From Epilithonimonas xixisoli (lineage in GTDB: Bacteria > Bacteroidota > Bacteroidia > Flavobacteriales > Weeksellaceae): 64,000 nt of DNA. A program made the translations under genes and the position numbers. The stretch is taken from contig NZ_SOEO01000002.1 in NCBI RefSeq assembly GCF_004365655.1, positions 682,001 to 746,000 of the forward strand, read 5' to 3'. How positions within the stretch are numbered: position 1 is the first letter of the stretch; the number at the start of each line of letters is the position of its first letter. The notes under the pieces were generated by a model, which was not told the origin of the DNA, ran no database searches, and saw only the letters and a list, made by a program, of their open reading frames with translations. Below are positions 25,390 through 33,718 of this stretch, one piece after another.

Positions 25390-26148
25390 TTATTTCAATT
25401 CAAACCCATCTCTCTCCGCCAAAAACGGAAACTTAGTCCGAAACTCCTTTAATTCCTCCAAGCTCCATTCAGAAAGAACAACATTATTTTCTCGTTCAGA
25501 AATTTCCTTCCCATCTGGGAAATAAACCAATGAACTTTCCTCATAATCATTTTTATAACCATCTGTTCCAATTCTGTTCAATCCAAAAAGAAAAGCTTGA
25601 TTCTCGATGGAACGTGCTTTTAACAGAGATTTCCACGCTTCAACTCTTGAACTTGGCCAATTCGCAACATAAAGAATTGCATCATAATCATCTTGATTTC
25701 TTGAGAAAACAGGAAAACGCAAATCAAAACAAACCTGCAAAAGAATCCTGAAACCTTTGTATTCAACAGCTTTCCGTTCGATTCCAGCCGTATAAACTTT
25801 ATCTTCGCCTGAATAGGAAAACAAATGTCTTTTATCATAATATTCAAAATTGCCGTCAGGAAAAACGAAATAAAATCGGTTGTAGAATTTCCCATTTTCT
25901 GCCACAGAAACACTTCCTGCAACAGCTGAGTTTTTTGATGTGGCAAAGGATTTCATCCAAGTCAAAGTTTCTAGATTTCTGTCCGCAACTTCCTCCGCTT
26001 CCATACAAAATCCTGTGGAAAACATCTCTGGCAACAGAAACAAATCTGCATCTACCGAAGTCAATTCTTTTTCGATTTGTTTGAAATTTTCTTCTTTATT
26101 TTTCCAGGAAATATCGAGGTTCAGTCCTGCAATTTTAAGTGTTGCCAT
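25390..26148 (-). CDS. carbon-nitrogen hydrolase, omega-amidase-like
   Basis: 252 residues. The nitrilase triad is Glu41 (LFLLPEMFSTGF), Lys106 (YDKRHLFSYSGE) and Cys140 (LLQVCFDLRFP). The sequence around each residue fits the YafV/NIT2 branch that removes the amide of alpha-ketoglutaramate and related omega-amides in the cytoplasm, a metabolite-repair function. Length is typical. It stands alone, converging with thioredoxin and divergent from the L,D-transpeptidase gene. Confidence 0.9.
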   Translation of the reverse strand: MATLKIAGLNLDISWKNKEENFKQIEKELTSVDADLFLLPEMFSTGFCMEAEEVADRNLETLTWMKSFATSKNSAVAGSVSVAENGKFYNRFYFVFPDGNFEYYDKRHLFSYSGEDKVYTAGIERKAVEYKGFRILLQVCFDLRFPVFSRNQDDYDAILYVANWPSSRVEAWKSLLKARSIENQAFLFGLNRIGTDGYKNDYEESSLVYFPDGKEISERENNVVLSEWSLEELKEFRTKFPFLAERDGFELK

Positions 26149-26471
26149 ACGGAAAAAGTTTACTGCAATTTATGATTTTAAAGTTATTATTTAAATAAAT
26201 TGTAAAAAACATTTAGCTACGCTGAACCACTTGGTTAGGTTTCAGAGCTTCGCTCCTTAGTTTCTTTGGAGAAATTCTCTACCAACATTTCAAGACTTCG
26301 TCTCTTTTTATAAACTAATTTTGTCAGTCTGAGGTTCTCGAAGACTATTTAATAAAATCTAATCATAATAAAGTCTTAATAAAAACCGTTCAAAATCTGA
26401 ACTTTTGAGTTAAAGTTTCCCAATTATTCGTTAAAAAAAATCATTATAAGAGTCTGGAAATGTTTTATATA
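26149..26471. other. intergenic region with small hairpins and a dispersed repeat
   Basis: No gene is seen in this stretch. It holds short inverted repeats (AACC-acttGGTT near 26226; GAGC-ttc-GCTC at 26245-26255) and, at 26323-26347, a 25-bp sequence (starting GTCAGTCTGAGG) that recurs exactly at 56976-57000. It looks like decayed repeat material. Confidence 0.55.
26323..26347 (+). repeat. 25-bp dispersed repeat, copy 1
   Basis: Identical over 25 bases to 56976-57000, which lies about 30.6 kb away. It contains GTCAGTCTGAGG and TCGAAGACTA. Confidence 0.85.
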
Positions 26472-26479
26472 TAATTTTG
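26472..26479 (+). promoter_or_regulatory. -7 promoter element (TAATTTTG)
   Basis: Exact TAnnTTTG match, 34 bp before the ATG of the L,D-transpeptidase gene. Confidence 0.45.
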
Positions 26480-26513
26480 CACCACTAAAATAAAAATTAA
26501 ATATTTATAATTA

Positions 26514-27308
26514 ATGAAGAGATTCCCATTATTGTTATGCTTGGTTTATTTGATTACAACTTCGTTTTATCCCGTGAGTTCTGAGAGTTTTTCCCAACCT
26601 AAAACTGTTGTAAAAGAAATAAAAACAAGCCCAAAAATGAATGTCTCGCCCAAAAATCCTGCCGAAGAAATCTACAAAGACCTTCAGTTTACGGATGAAA
26701 AATTGAATTTTGAAGTCTTCGAAAAAGCCTATTTAGGATTCCAAAATTTGAAAAAATCTGGTAAACTGCAACCGACTGCAAATTTGCTTTCGGTGTGTGA
26801 TTTTAGTTTGTCTTCCAACAGGAAACGCCTTTGGGTGATAGATTTGGACGAGAAAAAAATACTGTTCAATTCCCTAGTAGCGCACGGAAAAGGAACAGGA
26901 GAAGAGTTCGCAATGAGCTTTTCCAACACGATGGATTCGCATCAGTCGAGTCTTGGTTTCTACATCACAGAGCAGACGTACAATGGCGACAATGGCTATT
27001 CTATGAGACTATTTGGGATGGACAAAGGCTACAATGACGCGGCGCTGGAACGTTGCATCGTGATGCACGGCGCAAATTATGTGAGCGAAGATTTCATCAA
27101 AGCTGAAAAGCGATTGGGAAGAAGTTGGGGTTGTCCTGCTGTTCCGAGAGAATTGGCACAACCAATCATCAACACGATAAAAGATGGAACTTGTCTGTTT
27201 GTTTATTATCCGGACCAGAATTATCTTGCGGGTTCAGAATGGTTGAAAAATAACGAAAAAACAGATTCAATTCTGAATTCTACAGAGCAGAAAATGGCAA
27301 CGAATTAA
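26514..27308 (+). CDS. murein L,D-transpeptidase-like protein (YkuD_2 type)
   Basis: 264 residues with an N-terminal signal peptide. The catalytic region has VAHGKGTGEEFAMSFSN, the histidine motif CIVMHGANYV (His185) and the nucleophile in GRSWGCPAVPRE (Cys207), the SxGCPA form of the YkuD_2 domain. These secreted enzymes are thought to cross-link or edit peptidoglycan, though the biochemistry of this branch is less studied than that of classic YkuD. It has its own promoter element and a strong shared terminator. Confidence 0.88.
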   Translation: MKRFPLLLCLVYLITTSFYPVSSESFSQPKTVVKEIKTSPKMNVSPKNPAEEIYKDLQFTDEKLNFEVFEKAYLGFQNLKKSGKLQPTANLLSVCDFSLSSNRKRLWVIDLDEKKILFNSLVAHGKGTGEEFAMSFSNTMDSHQSSLGFYITEQTYNGDNGYSMRLFGMDKGYNDAALERCIVMHGANYVSEDFIKAEKRLGRSWGCPAVPRELAQPIINTIKDGTCLFVYYPDQNYLAGSEWLKNNEKTDSILNSTEQKMATN

Positions 27309-27315
27309 TTTTATT

Positions 27316-27343
27316 GTACAATGTAAAAAGTACAATGTAATAT
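27316..27343 (+). repeat. 7-bp-periodic array (GTAnAAn family)
   Basis: GTACAAT, GTAAAAA, GTACAAT, GTAATAT follow in exact phase between the L,D-transpeptidase stop and the terminator. Confidence 0.6.
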
Positions 27344-27352
27344 GAGAAACAA

Positions 27353-27393
27353 AAACCCCTTCAGAGTTTCAAACTCTGAAGGGGTTTATTTTT
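27353..27393. terminator. bidirectional terminator between the L,D-transpeptidase and response-regulator genes
   Basis: A perfect 17-bp stem (AAACCCCTTCAGAGTTT and its complement) with a single-base loop at 27370 is flanked by A and T runs. It lies between convergent genes. Confidence 0.88.
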
Positions 27394-27405
27394 GTCTAAA
27401 CTTAA

Positions 27406-28095
27406 TTAAGGATTTTTCACCAACAAACGGAAACCTTCTCCGTGTACGTTGATGATTTCCAAACCTTCGTCATCTTTCAAGAGTTTTCTCAATTTTGCGA
27501 TGTAAACGTCCATACTTCTTGCAGTGAAATAATTCTCTTTTTTCCAGATTTTTCTAAGCGCCAAATCTCTCGGCATAAAGTCGTTTCTGTGAATGCAAAG
27601 CAATTTAAGAAGTTCGTTTTCTTTTGGAGACAATTTGTATTCGTTATCACCAACTCTCAGTTGTCTCAACATAGAATCGAAGAAAATATTACTGATTTTG
27701 AACTGCTCTTGGTCTTCGTTTTCCAACACAGCACTTCTTTGTAGGATTGCTTTGATTTTGTATAAAAGTAACTCAGTATCAAATGGTTTTGTGATATAAT
27801 CATCTGCACCCAATTGATAACCTTTCAAGATGTCTTCACGCATATTTCTTGCGGTCAAAAAGATGATTGGGGTATTTTTATCAATTTTCTTTACATCTTC
27901 TGCTAATGAAAATCCGTCTTTTTTCGGCATCATTACATCGAAAATGCAGATGTCAAATTCTTTTTCTGTAAACTCTTTCAGTCCCATTTCTCCGTCGGTT
28001 GCCAAAGTAACCTCGAAGTTGTTTATTGTCAAATAATCTTTGAGAACTGCACCAAAACTTTGGTCGTCTTCTACTAATAATATTCTGTTGCTCAT
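27406..28095 (-). CDS. OmpR/PhoB-type response regulator (RprY-like)
   Basis: 229 residues. The receiver domain has the acidic pocket VEDD, phospho-acceptor Asp53 (ICIFDVMMPKKDG), Thr82 and Lys103 (DDYITKPFD). The C-terminal winged helix shows LSPKENELLKLLC and RSMDVYIAKLRKLL. It forms a two-component system with the kinase encoded upstream, an arrangement like Bacteroides RprXY, which responds to envelope or oxidative stress; equivalence is inferred. The 94-bp gap to the kinase gene holds a 70-bp heptad hairpin. Confidence 0.93.
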   Translation of the reverse strand: MSNRILLVEDDQSFGAVLKDYLTINNFEVTLATDGEMGLKEFTEKEFDICIFDVMMPKKDGFSLAEDVKKIDKNTPIIFLTARNMREDILKGYQLGADDYITKPFDTELLLYKIKAILQRSAVLENEDQEQFKISNIFFDSMLRQLRVGDNEYKLSPKENELLKLLCIHRNDFMPRDLALRKIWKKENYFTARSMDVYIAKLRKLLKDDEGLEIINVHGEGFRLLVKNP

Positions 28096-28114
28096 AACTT
28101 TATGATTGATGTTT

Positions 28115-28184
28115 AATTAATAATTGATTAGAGATAAATGGTAATTGATTTTCGGAATCGTTTATCAACCATCATTTATCATTT
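28115..28184. repeat. 70-bp inverted heptad array between kinase and regulator genes
   Basis: Five heptads on the - strand (ATCAATT, ACCATTT, ATCTCTA, ATCAATT, ATTAATT; 28115-28149), a 7-nt spacer, and four heptads on the + strand (ATCGTTT, ATCAACC, ATCATTT, ATCATTT; 28157-28184) stay in one 7-bp phase. The arms are complementary enough to form a hairpin inside the two-gene transcript. Confidence 0.7.
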
Positions 28185-28189
28185 ATATT

Positions 28190-29731
28190 TTAAGCCATAG
28201 GTAATTTTATCGTAAACGTACTTCCCTTTCCTTTATGAGAATCTACGGAAATTTGACCTTTATGGATTTCAATAATTTTCTTCACATAAGACAATCCAAG
28301 ACCTTGCCCTTTTACATTGTGGATATTTCCCGTTTCCTCTCGGAAGAATTTTTCAAAAATTTTGGTTTTATTTGTAGCATCCATTCCCATTCCTTTGTCG
28401 GAAATTTCGATGACGTAGAAATTCGCTTCATTTCTTGTGCTCACTTTTATTTCCGGTGTTTCCGGCGAATATTTGTTGGCATTATCAAGAAGATTGATTA
28501 ATGCATTCGAGATGTGAAATTCATCAACCAAGAAATTATATTTTGTAGCGTTGAAATCTGTAATCAAGGTTCCATTTCGCTCATCCACAATCAGTCGGAA
28601 AGATTCTGCAACATTCTTTATCAATTGTCTTACGTTCGTTTCTTTCAAATGAAGTGGCATTTCGTTTCGTTCCAGTTTGGACATATTCAGAACGGTTTCC
28701 ACCTGTTTTTTCATTCGGATGTTTTCCTGTTTTATCAATCCAGAGTAATATTTTACCTTGTCCGGATTTGTAGCAATCAGGTCGTTTGCCAAAGAATCTG
28801 TAGCAACGGAAATGGTTGCCAAAGGCGTTTTGAATTCGTGCGACATATTATTGATGAAATCCGTTTTGATTTCCGCAATTTTCTTCTGACGCATCATATA
28901 ATTAATGGAAATAATATAAATTCCAAGAATCGTCAATAATGAAATGAAAGTTCCCAAAAGCATCGGCAAATTGTGCTTCACCAACGAGTAATCTTTCCTC
29001 GGGAAGACGATGGCGAGCGTGTAAAGCGTTCTGTCTTTGCTGTCTGTAAAAAGCGGATAAGTATAATTCGTTTTGTCTTTTTGATCCAGATAAATATTGT
29101 TGGCAACCGAGGTTAAATTATTGGTTTTATTAATAACGCCAAAGCCGAATTTTGTATCAATGCCTTTCAACCTCAATTCTTTAGCAATCACAGAATCAAT
29201 GATTTTGCTGTCCACTCTCTTTTCGATGGGAAGATTCGTTGCGCTCAGTCTCGCAAATTCTTTCATCTGATAAGAATTATTATCGATGTCTCGGCTGATG
29301 TTGGTGGTCAAAGGTTCCGGCGAACTTCTTTTCAGTTTCAGTTGACCTTCATCTTTGTAAAGTTTAGTCGTGTACAAAGTGTCTCCTTTTGCCGAAACCG
29401 GAATATTCTGTTTCTCCACAATGCTGGTTTGAAACAAAATATTGGAGCGGTTTGCAGAATCCGAACTTTGTTGGATATAAGTTTTAACAGGCTGATTTGC
29501 AGATGCTAAAACTTCTTTTCCTACACCGCCATAAGTTTCGTTCCAATATTTATTAACTTCAATTTGGTTGACTTTCTGAGTAGATGTTTCCAAGGCAGAA
29601 TAGACTTTGTTAGAAAAATCCTGCTCCAGCGAAGTGTATAATTCTTTAATCCAATACAACTGCAAAGAAACGAAGACAACCAATGAGATTGTCATAAAGA
29701 CAGAGATAATTGGAATGAATTTGTTGTTCAT
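28190..29731 (-). CDS. sensor histidine kinase (RprX-like)
   Basis: 513 residues. A first membrane helix (about 6-27), a roughly 230-residue periplasmic sensor region without a recognised domain, and a second helix (about 257-278) precede the HisKA domain with phospho-acceptor His298 (INNMSHEFKTPLATIS). The ATPase domain follows with NLLDNANKYSPE (N box), ISDKGMGMD (G1), FEKFFR (F box) and GQGLGLSYVKKI (G2). There is no HAMP linker between TM2 and HisKA. It is first gene of the operon and phosphorylates the downstream regulator. Confidence 0.93.
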   Translation of the reverse strand: MNNKFIPIISVFMTISLVVFVSLQLYWIKELYTSLEQDFSNKVYSALETSTQKVNQIEVNKYWNETYGGVGKEVLASANQPVKTYIQQSSDSANRSNILFQTSIVEKQNIPVSAKGDTLYTTKLYKDEGQLKLKRSSPEPLTTNISRDIDNNSYQMKEFARLSATNLPIEKRVDSKIIDSVIAKELRLKGIDTKFGFGVINKTNNLTSVANNIYLDQKDKTNYTYPLFTDSKDRTLYTLAIVFPRKDYSLVKHNLPMLLGTFISLLTILGIYIISINYMMRQKKIAEIKTDFINNMSHEFKTPLATISVATDSLANDLIATNPDKVKYYSGLIKQENIRMKKQVETVLNMSKLERNEMPLHLKETNVRQLIKNVAESFRLIVDERNGTLITDFNATKYNFLVDEFHISNALINLLDNANKYSPETPEIKVSTRNEANFYVIEISDKGMGMDATNKTKIFEKFFREETGNIHNVKGQGLGLSYVKKIIEIHKGQISVDSHKGKGSTFTIKLPMA

Positions 29732-29876
29732 ATAAATTTTTAAGTTTGAAAAGTTAAAATTACTGATTTTAAGATTATCTCAATAAAAAAATTGCCTTAC
29801 AATTATTAAATTTTTCTTAAAAACGACAGTTTTAACATTTTATTGTGAATAATCAAATATGTTGCCATAAGAAAAG

Positions 29877-29905
29877 TTTGGTGCGATTTTTTATAATTAA
29901 GTTTG
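29877..29905 (+). promoter_or_regulatory. promoter of the SRPBCC gene
   Basis: TTTG (29877-29880), 17 nt, then TAAGTTTG (29898-29905): the best-spaced -33/-7 pair in the window. The ATG follows 17 bp later. Confidence 0.6.
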
Positions 29906-29922
29906 TAAAAACCTAGAACGTT

Positions 29923-30411
29923 ATGAATTCAGAAATTATTTTTAATACAGATTTAGATTCTGCAACTGCTTATATTTCTAAGATTTATGATGCAGACGTT
30001 ACAGAACTTTGGGATTATTTTACAAAATCCGAATTGATAGACCAATGGTGGGCGCCAAAACCCTGGAAATGCGAAACCGAAAAAATGGATTTCCGTGAAG
30101 GTGGAAATTGGCTGTACGCAATGGTTGGTCCAGAAGGTGAAAAGGAATATGCAATCGCAAACTTTGGAGAAATAATGCCTCACAGAAGTATTTCTTGGAC
30201 AGATGCTTTTGCCGATAACAAAGGAAAAGTGAAAACAGATTTACCGCAAACCACTTGGCTGATTGGCTTTACTGGAATCGATGAAGGTACAAGAATGACT
30301 TTCAATCTGCATTTCAAATCCAAAGAAGAACTGACTCAAATTGTAGAAATGGGTTTTGAAGAAGGTTTCAAAATGGGATTGAATCAGTTGGAGGATCTGT
30401 TAAATCGGTAA
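29923..30411 (+). CDS. SRPBCC / AHSA1-domain protein
   Basis: 162 residues of an AHSA1-type START-like fold: YISKIYDADVTELWDYFTK, then LIDQWWAPKPWKCE (the WW-AP signature), MDFREGGNWLYAMVGPEGE and GFKMGLNQLEDLL at the end. Such proteins form a deep cavity for a hydrophobic ligand; many are stress-related or act with ArsR regulators. The ligand is unknown. The gene is monocistronic with a good promoter. Confidence 0.88.
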   Translation: MNSEIIFNTDLDSATAYISKIYDADVTELWDYFTKSELIDQWWAPKPWKCETEKMDFREGGNWLYAMVGPEGEKEYAIANFGEIMPHRSISWTDAFADNKGKVKTDLPQTTWLIGFTGIDEGTRMTFNLHFKSKEELTQIVEMGFEEGFKMGLNQLEDLLNR

Positions 30412-30472
30412 TTTGATGAATCGAGGATGAAATCAGTTTAACGATTTTACAAATTAACGATTCAACAATTCA

Positions 30473-30817
30473 TTATTCCAAATCAATTTCCTCATCCTGA
30501 AAATACTGAATAATCGCTTTTTTCATTAGAAGCGATTGTTCGTTTGGTTTCAATTCTGGCAAATCATCCAATTTGTCATAATGAGGCCAGCCGTCTTCAT
30601 AATGCGTGAATTTGTAGTAGCCAAAAGGCTCCAGCAATCTGCAAACCGCAATGTGCAAAAGATTGAGCTTGTCATCTTTCGTAAATTTCTGTTGTCCGCT
30701 TCCCAATTCCTGAACGCCAATGATGAACAATAAAGTATCAATTGGTGGATTTTTTTCGGTTTGAAAATTAACTTCGAAAAAGTGTTCTACTTTTTTCCAG
30801 ATTTCTGCTTCGCTCAT
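30473..30817 (-). CDS. conserved hypothetical protein downstream of oligopeptidase B
   Basis: 114 residues, soluble, acidic, mostly helical by composition, without signal peptide. Distinct segments are FIIGVQELGSGQQKFTKDDK, LLEPFGYYKF and HYEDGWPHYDKLDDLP. I believe close homologues are common in Flavobacteriia but know no function. It starts two bases after the stop of the oligopeptidase gene, so the two are cotranscribed and probably translationally coupled. Confidence 0.75.
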   Translation of the reverse strand: MSEAEIWKKVEHFFEVNFQTEKNPPIDTLLFIIGVQELGSGQQKFTKDDKLNLLHIAVCRLLEPFGYYKFTHYEDGWPHYDKLDDLPELKPNEQSLLMKKAIIQYFQDEEIDLE

Positions 30818-30819
30818 AA

Positions 30820-32865
30820 TTAATTTTTTAAACCTTCAATTTTAAACAAAAATGCATATTCCAAAGCAATTTCCTTCAAACTTTCAAATCGTCCGCTTGC
30901 ACCGCCGTGACCGGAACTCATATCGGTTTTGAAAATCAGAATGTTGTTATCCGTTTTCAAATCTCTCAATTTTGCTGTCCATTTTGCGGGTTCCCAATAT
31001 TGAACTTGAGAATCGTGGAATCCTGTGGTAATTAAGATATTAGGATAATTTTTCGCTTCGATATTATCATATGGCGAATAGGATTTCATATAATTGTAAT
31101 ATTCCTTCTCATTCGGATTTCCCCATTCGTCGTATTCTCCTGTGGTCAAAGGAATCGTATCGTCCAACATCGTAGAAACCACGTCCACAAAAGGAACTTG
31201 CGCCACAATTCCGTTGAATAATTCCGGATTGTAATTCATCACGGCGCCAACCAAAAGTCCGCCGGCACTTCCGCCCATTGCATATAGATGTTTTGGCGAA
31301 GTGTAATTTTCTGCGATTAAATGTTTTGCAGCATCAATGAAATCAAAAAACGTGTTCTTTTTCTGAAGCATTTTTCCGTCTTCGTACCATTCTCTGCCAA
31401 GATATTCGCCACCTCGGATGTGTGCGATGGCAAAAATATAACCTCGGTCAAGTAATGATAATCTGGTACTGGAAAAGCTCGCATCAACCGTGTGTCCGTA
31501 GCTTCCATAGCCATAAAGTAGAAGTGGCGTGTTTGCTGATTTTGGAGTGTCTTTGTGATAAACCAAAGAAATTGGAACTTGTTTTCCGTCTCTTGCGGTT
31601 GCCCAGATTCTTTCTGAAATATAATTTTCTTTGTGGAATTTTCCGCCCAAAACTTCTTGTTCTTTCAGAAGTGTGGTGGTTTTTTCCTTCATATCGTATT
31701 CAAAAGTGGAAGCTGGTTTTGTCAAAGATGTGTATCCAAAACGCAATTTTTCGGTGTCAAATTCCAAATTCGTTCCGATGAACGCTGTATAAGTCGGGTC
31801 GGAAAATGGTAGATAGTGAGAGTCTCCGGTTTTGCTTTCGATGATTTTGATTTGAAGAAGACCTGTTTCTCTTTCTTCAATCACAAAATAATCATTGAAA
31901 ATCTCAAAGCCCTCCAACAGTACATTTTCTCTGTGCGGAATGAAATCTTCCCAGTTTTCAATCGATGGATTCTCAACCTTAGTCTTTACAATTTTAAAAT
32001 TCGTAGAATCATCCGCATTTGTAATGATGTAAAAATCATCTTGATAATGTTCCACAGAATATTCCAAATCCTCCGTTCTTTCCTGAATGATTTTCCAATC
32101 CGCAAAAACATCATTGGAAGGGATGAATCGCATTTCATCTTCATTGGTAGAAGAAGTAGCAATGAAAATATACTCTAAAGATTTAGTTTTAAAAATCCCC
32201 ACATCAAAAGTCTCGTCTTCCTCGTGAAAAATCAACACATCGTCGGTTGAATCTGTTCCCAACTTATGACGATAGATTTGGAATGCTCTCAGGCTTTCAT
32301 CTTTTCTGATGTAGAAAACGTGTTCATTGTCATTTGCCCAAACTGCTTTTCCGGTTGCATTTTCTATGATGTCTGGATAGATTTCGCCGGTTTTCAGATT
32401 TTTGAAATAGATTTTATAAATTCTTCTTCCAACATTATCCGTAGAATAAGCCATAATATCGTTGTTCACACTGACCGACATACTTCCAGTTTCGAAAAAC
32501 GCTTCGCCTTCCGCCAAAATATTCACATCGAGAAGTATTTCCTCTGCACTTTCCAAAGTTTGGAATTTTCTGGCGAATATCGGATATTCCTTTCCCGCTT
32601 CATATTTCACAATGTACCAATAGCCATTGAAAAAATAAGGTAAAGACTCGTCATCCTTTTTGTAGCGGGCTTTCATTTCTTCGTACAAATCGTTTTGAAG
32701 GTCTTCCGTTTCTTTCATTACAAAATCTGTGTAAGCATTTTCCGCTTCCAGATATTGGATGACTTCGGGATTTTCTCTTTCATTCATCCAGAAATAAGGA
32801 TCGTTCCTTTGATCGTTGTGAATTTCGAGAAGTTGATCTATTTTTTTTGCTTTTGGAGCGTTCAT
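30820..32865 (-). CDS. ptrB: oligopeptidase B (S9 family serine peptidase)
   Basis: 681 residues, full length. An N-terminal beta-propeller region precedes the alpha/beta-hydrolase domain with Ser533 in AMGGSAGGLL, Asp618 in TTGFHDSQVQYWEP and His653 in MSSGHGGASGR. The N-terminal DPYFWMNERENPEV and the IRGGEYLGREWYEDGK segment are characteristic of oligopeptidase B rather than prolyl oligopeptidase. It would cleave short peptides after basic residues. No signal peptide, so cytoplasmic. Confidence 0.93.
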   Translation of the reverse strand: MNAPKAKKIDQLLEIHNDQRNDPYFWMNERENPEVIQYLEAENAYTDFVMKETEDLQNDLYEEMKARYKKDDESLPYFFNGYWYIVKYEAGKEYPIFARKFQTLESAEEILLDVNILAEGEAFFETGSMSVSVNNDIMAYSTDNVGRRIYKIYFKNLKTGEIYPDIIENATGKAVWANDNEHVFYIRKDESLRAFQIYRHKLGTDSTDDVLIFHEEDETFDVGIFKTKSLEYIFIATSSTNEDEMRFIPSNDVFADWKIIQERTEDLEYSVEHYQDDFYIITNADDSTNFKIVKTKVENPSIENWEDFIPHRENVLLEGFEIFNDYFVIEERETGLLQIKIIESKTGDSHYLPFSDPTYTAFIGTNLEFDTEKLRFGYTSLTKPASTFEYDMKEKTTTLLKEQEVLGGKFHKENYISERIWATARDGKQVPISLVYHKDTPKSANTPLLLYGYGSYGHTVDASFSSTRLSLLDRGYIFAIAHIRGGEYLGREWYEDGKMLQKKNTFFDFIDAAKHLIAENYTSPKHLYAMGGSAGGLLVGAVMNYNPELFNGIVAQVPFVDVVSTMLDDTIPLTTGEYDEWGNPNEKEYYNYMKSYSPYDNIEAKNYPNILITTGFHDSQVQYWEPAKWTAKLRDLKTDNNILIFKTDMSSGHGGASGRFESLKEIALEYAFLFKIEGLKN

Positions 32866-32912
32866 TCTTTGGAAATTTTTGGTCTGAAATGATTTTCAGA
32901 GGTAGCAAAATT

Positions 32913-32949
32913 AAACAAAAAACCATCCCGAAATTTTCGGGACGGTTTC
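32913..32949 (-). terminator. Rho-independent terminator after hemD
   Basis: A stem of about 14 bp with one mismatch (AAACCGTCCCGAAA / TTTCGGGATGGTTT on the - strand) is followed by TTTTTTGTTT, 19 bp after the hemD stop. Confidence 0.75.
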
Positions 32950-32967
32950 AATTTATGAATTCAATAA

Positions 32968-33708
32968 TTACTTATTGATGCTTTTGATATATTTTTCTAT
33001 CGCCATTGTCATAGAAGGGGTTTCTTTGGTTGGCGCCATTACGTTTACCGTTAGTCCCGCTTCCTCCGCGGCTGCTTGAGTTGTGGTTCCGAAAACAGCA
33101 ATTTTTGTTTCTTCTTGCTTGAACTCCGGGAAATTGATTCCCAAAGATTTGATTCCTTGATGGCTGAAGAAAACCAACATATCGTAATCTTTGATCGTAA
33201 TATCCGTCAAATCGCTTGCAACGGTTTTGTACATCACGGCTTTTGTCCAGTCCACATTGGCAGCATCCAAAACTTTCGGAATCTCTGGGCCAAGAACGTC
33301 AGAAGAAGGCAAAAGATATTTCTCAGAAGGGTATTTTTTGAACAATGCTGTCAAATCTGAAAAGTTTTTCTCGCCGAAGCTGATTTTTCTTTTTCTGTAA
33401 ACAATATGTTTTTGCAAATAGTTGGCAATCGCTTCTGATTGGCAGATGTAACGCATAGAATCTGGCACCGTAAACCTCATTTCTTCCGCAAGTCGGAAAT
33501 AATGATCGATTGCGTTTTTGCTTGTGAAAATGATTCCCGTGTATTGGGTAAGATCTATTTTCTGCGTTCTGAGATCTTTTGCATCCACACCCTGAACGTG
33601 GATGAAAGGACGAAAATCGATTTTGATTTTCTCTTTTTTCGCTATTTCCAAATAAGGTGAAGATTCATTCGGAGCGGGTTGTGAAACTAAAATAGATTTG
33701 ATTTTCAT
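32968..33708 (-). CDS. hemD: uroporphyrinogen-III synthase
   Basis: 246 residues. HemD is poorly conserved, but the flavobacterial form is recognisable: MKIKSILVSQPAPNESSPY, IIFTSKNAIDHYF (first domain), LLPSSDVLGPEIP, then the second-domain VFFSHQGIKSLGINF and a final AVFGTTTQAAAEEAGL. It closes and rearranges hydroxymethylbilane to uroporphyrinogen III for haem synthesis. The DUF4271 gene lies 10 bp upstream on the same strand, an arrangement I know from other Bacteroidota. Confidence 0.9.
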   Translation of the reverse strand: MKIKSILVSQPAPNESSPYLEIAKKEKIKIDFRPFIHVQGVDAKDLRTQKIDLTQYTGIIFTSKNAIDHYFRLAEEMRFTVPDSMRYICQSEAIANYLQKHIVYRKRKISFGEKNFSDLTALFKKYPSEKYLLPSSDVLGPEIPKVLDAANVDWTKAVMYKTVASDLTDITIKDYDMLVFFSHQGIKSLGINFPEFKQEETKIAVFGTTTQAAAEEAGLTVNVMAPTKETPSMTMAIEKYIKSINK

Positions 33709-33718
33709 CTTAATATGT

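Noticed and set aside
31422-32643. Series of open frames antisense to oligopeptidase B
   Set aside because: All are shadows of one long gene with a complete catalytic triad.
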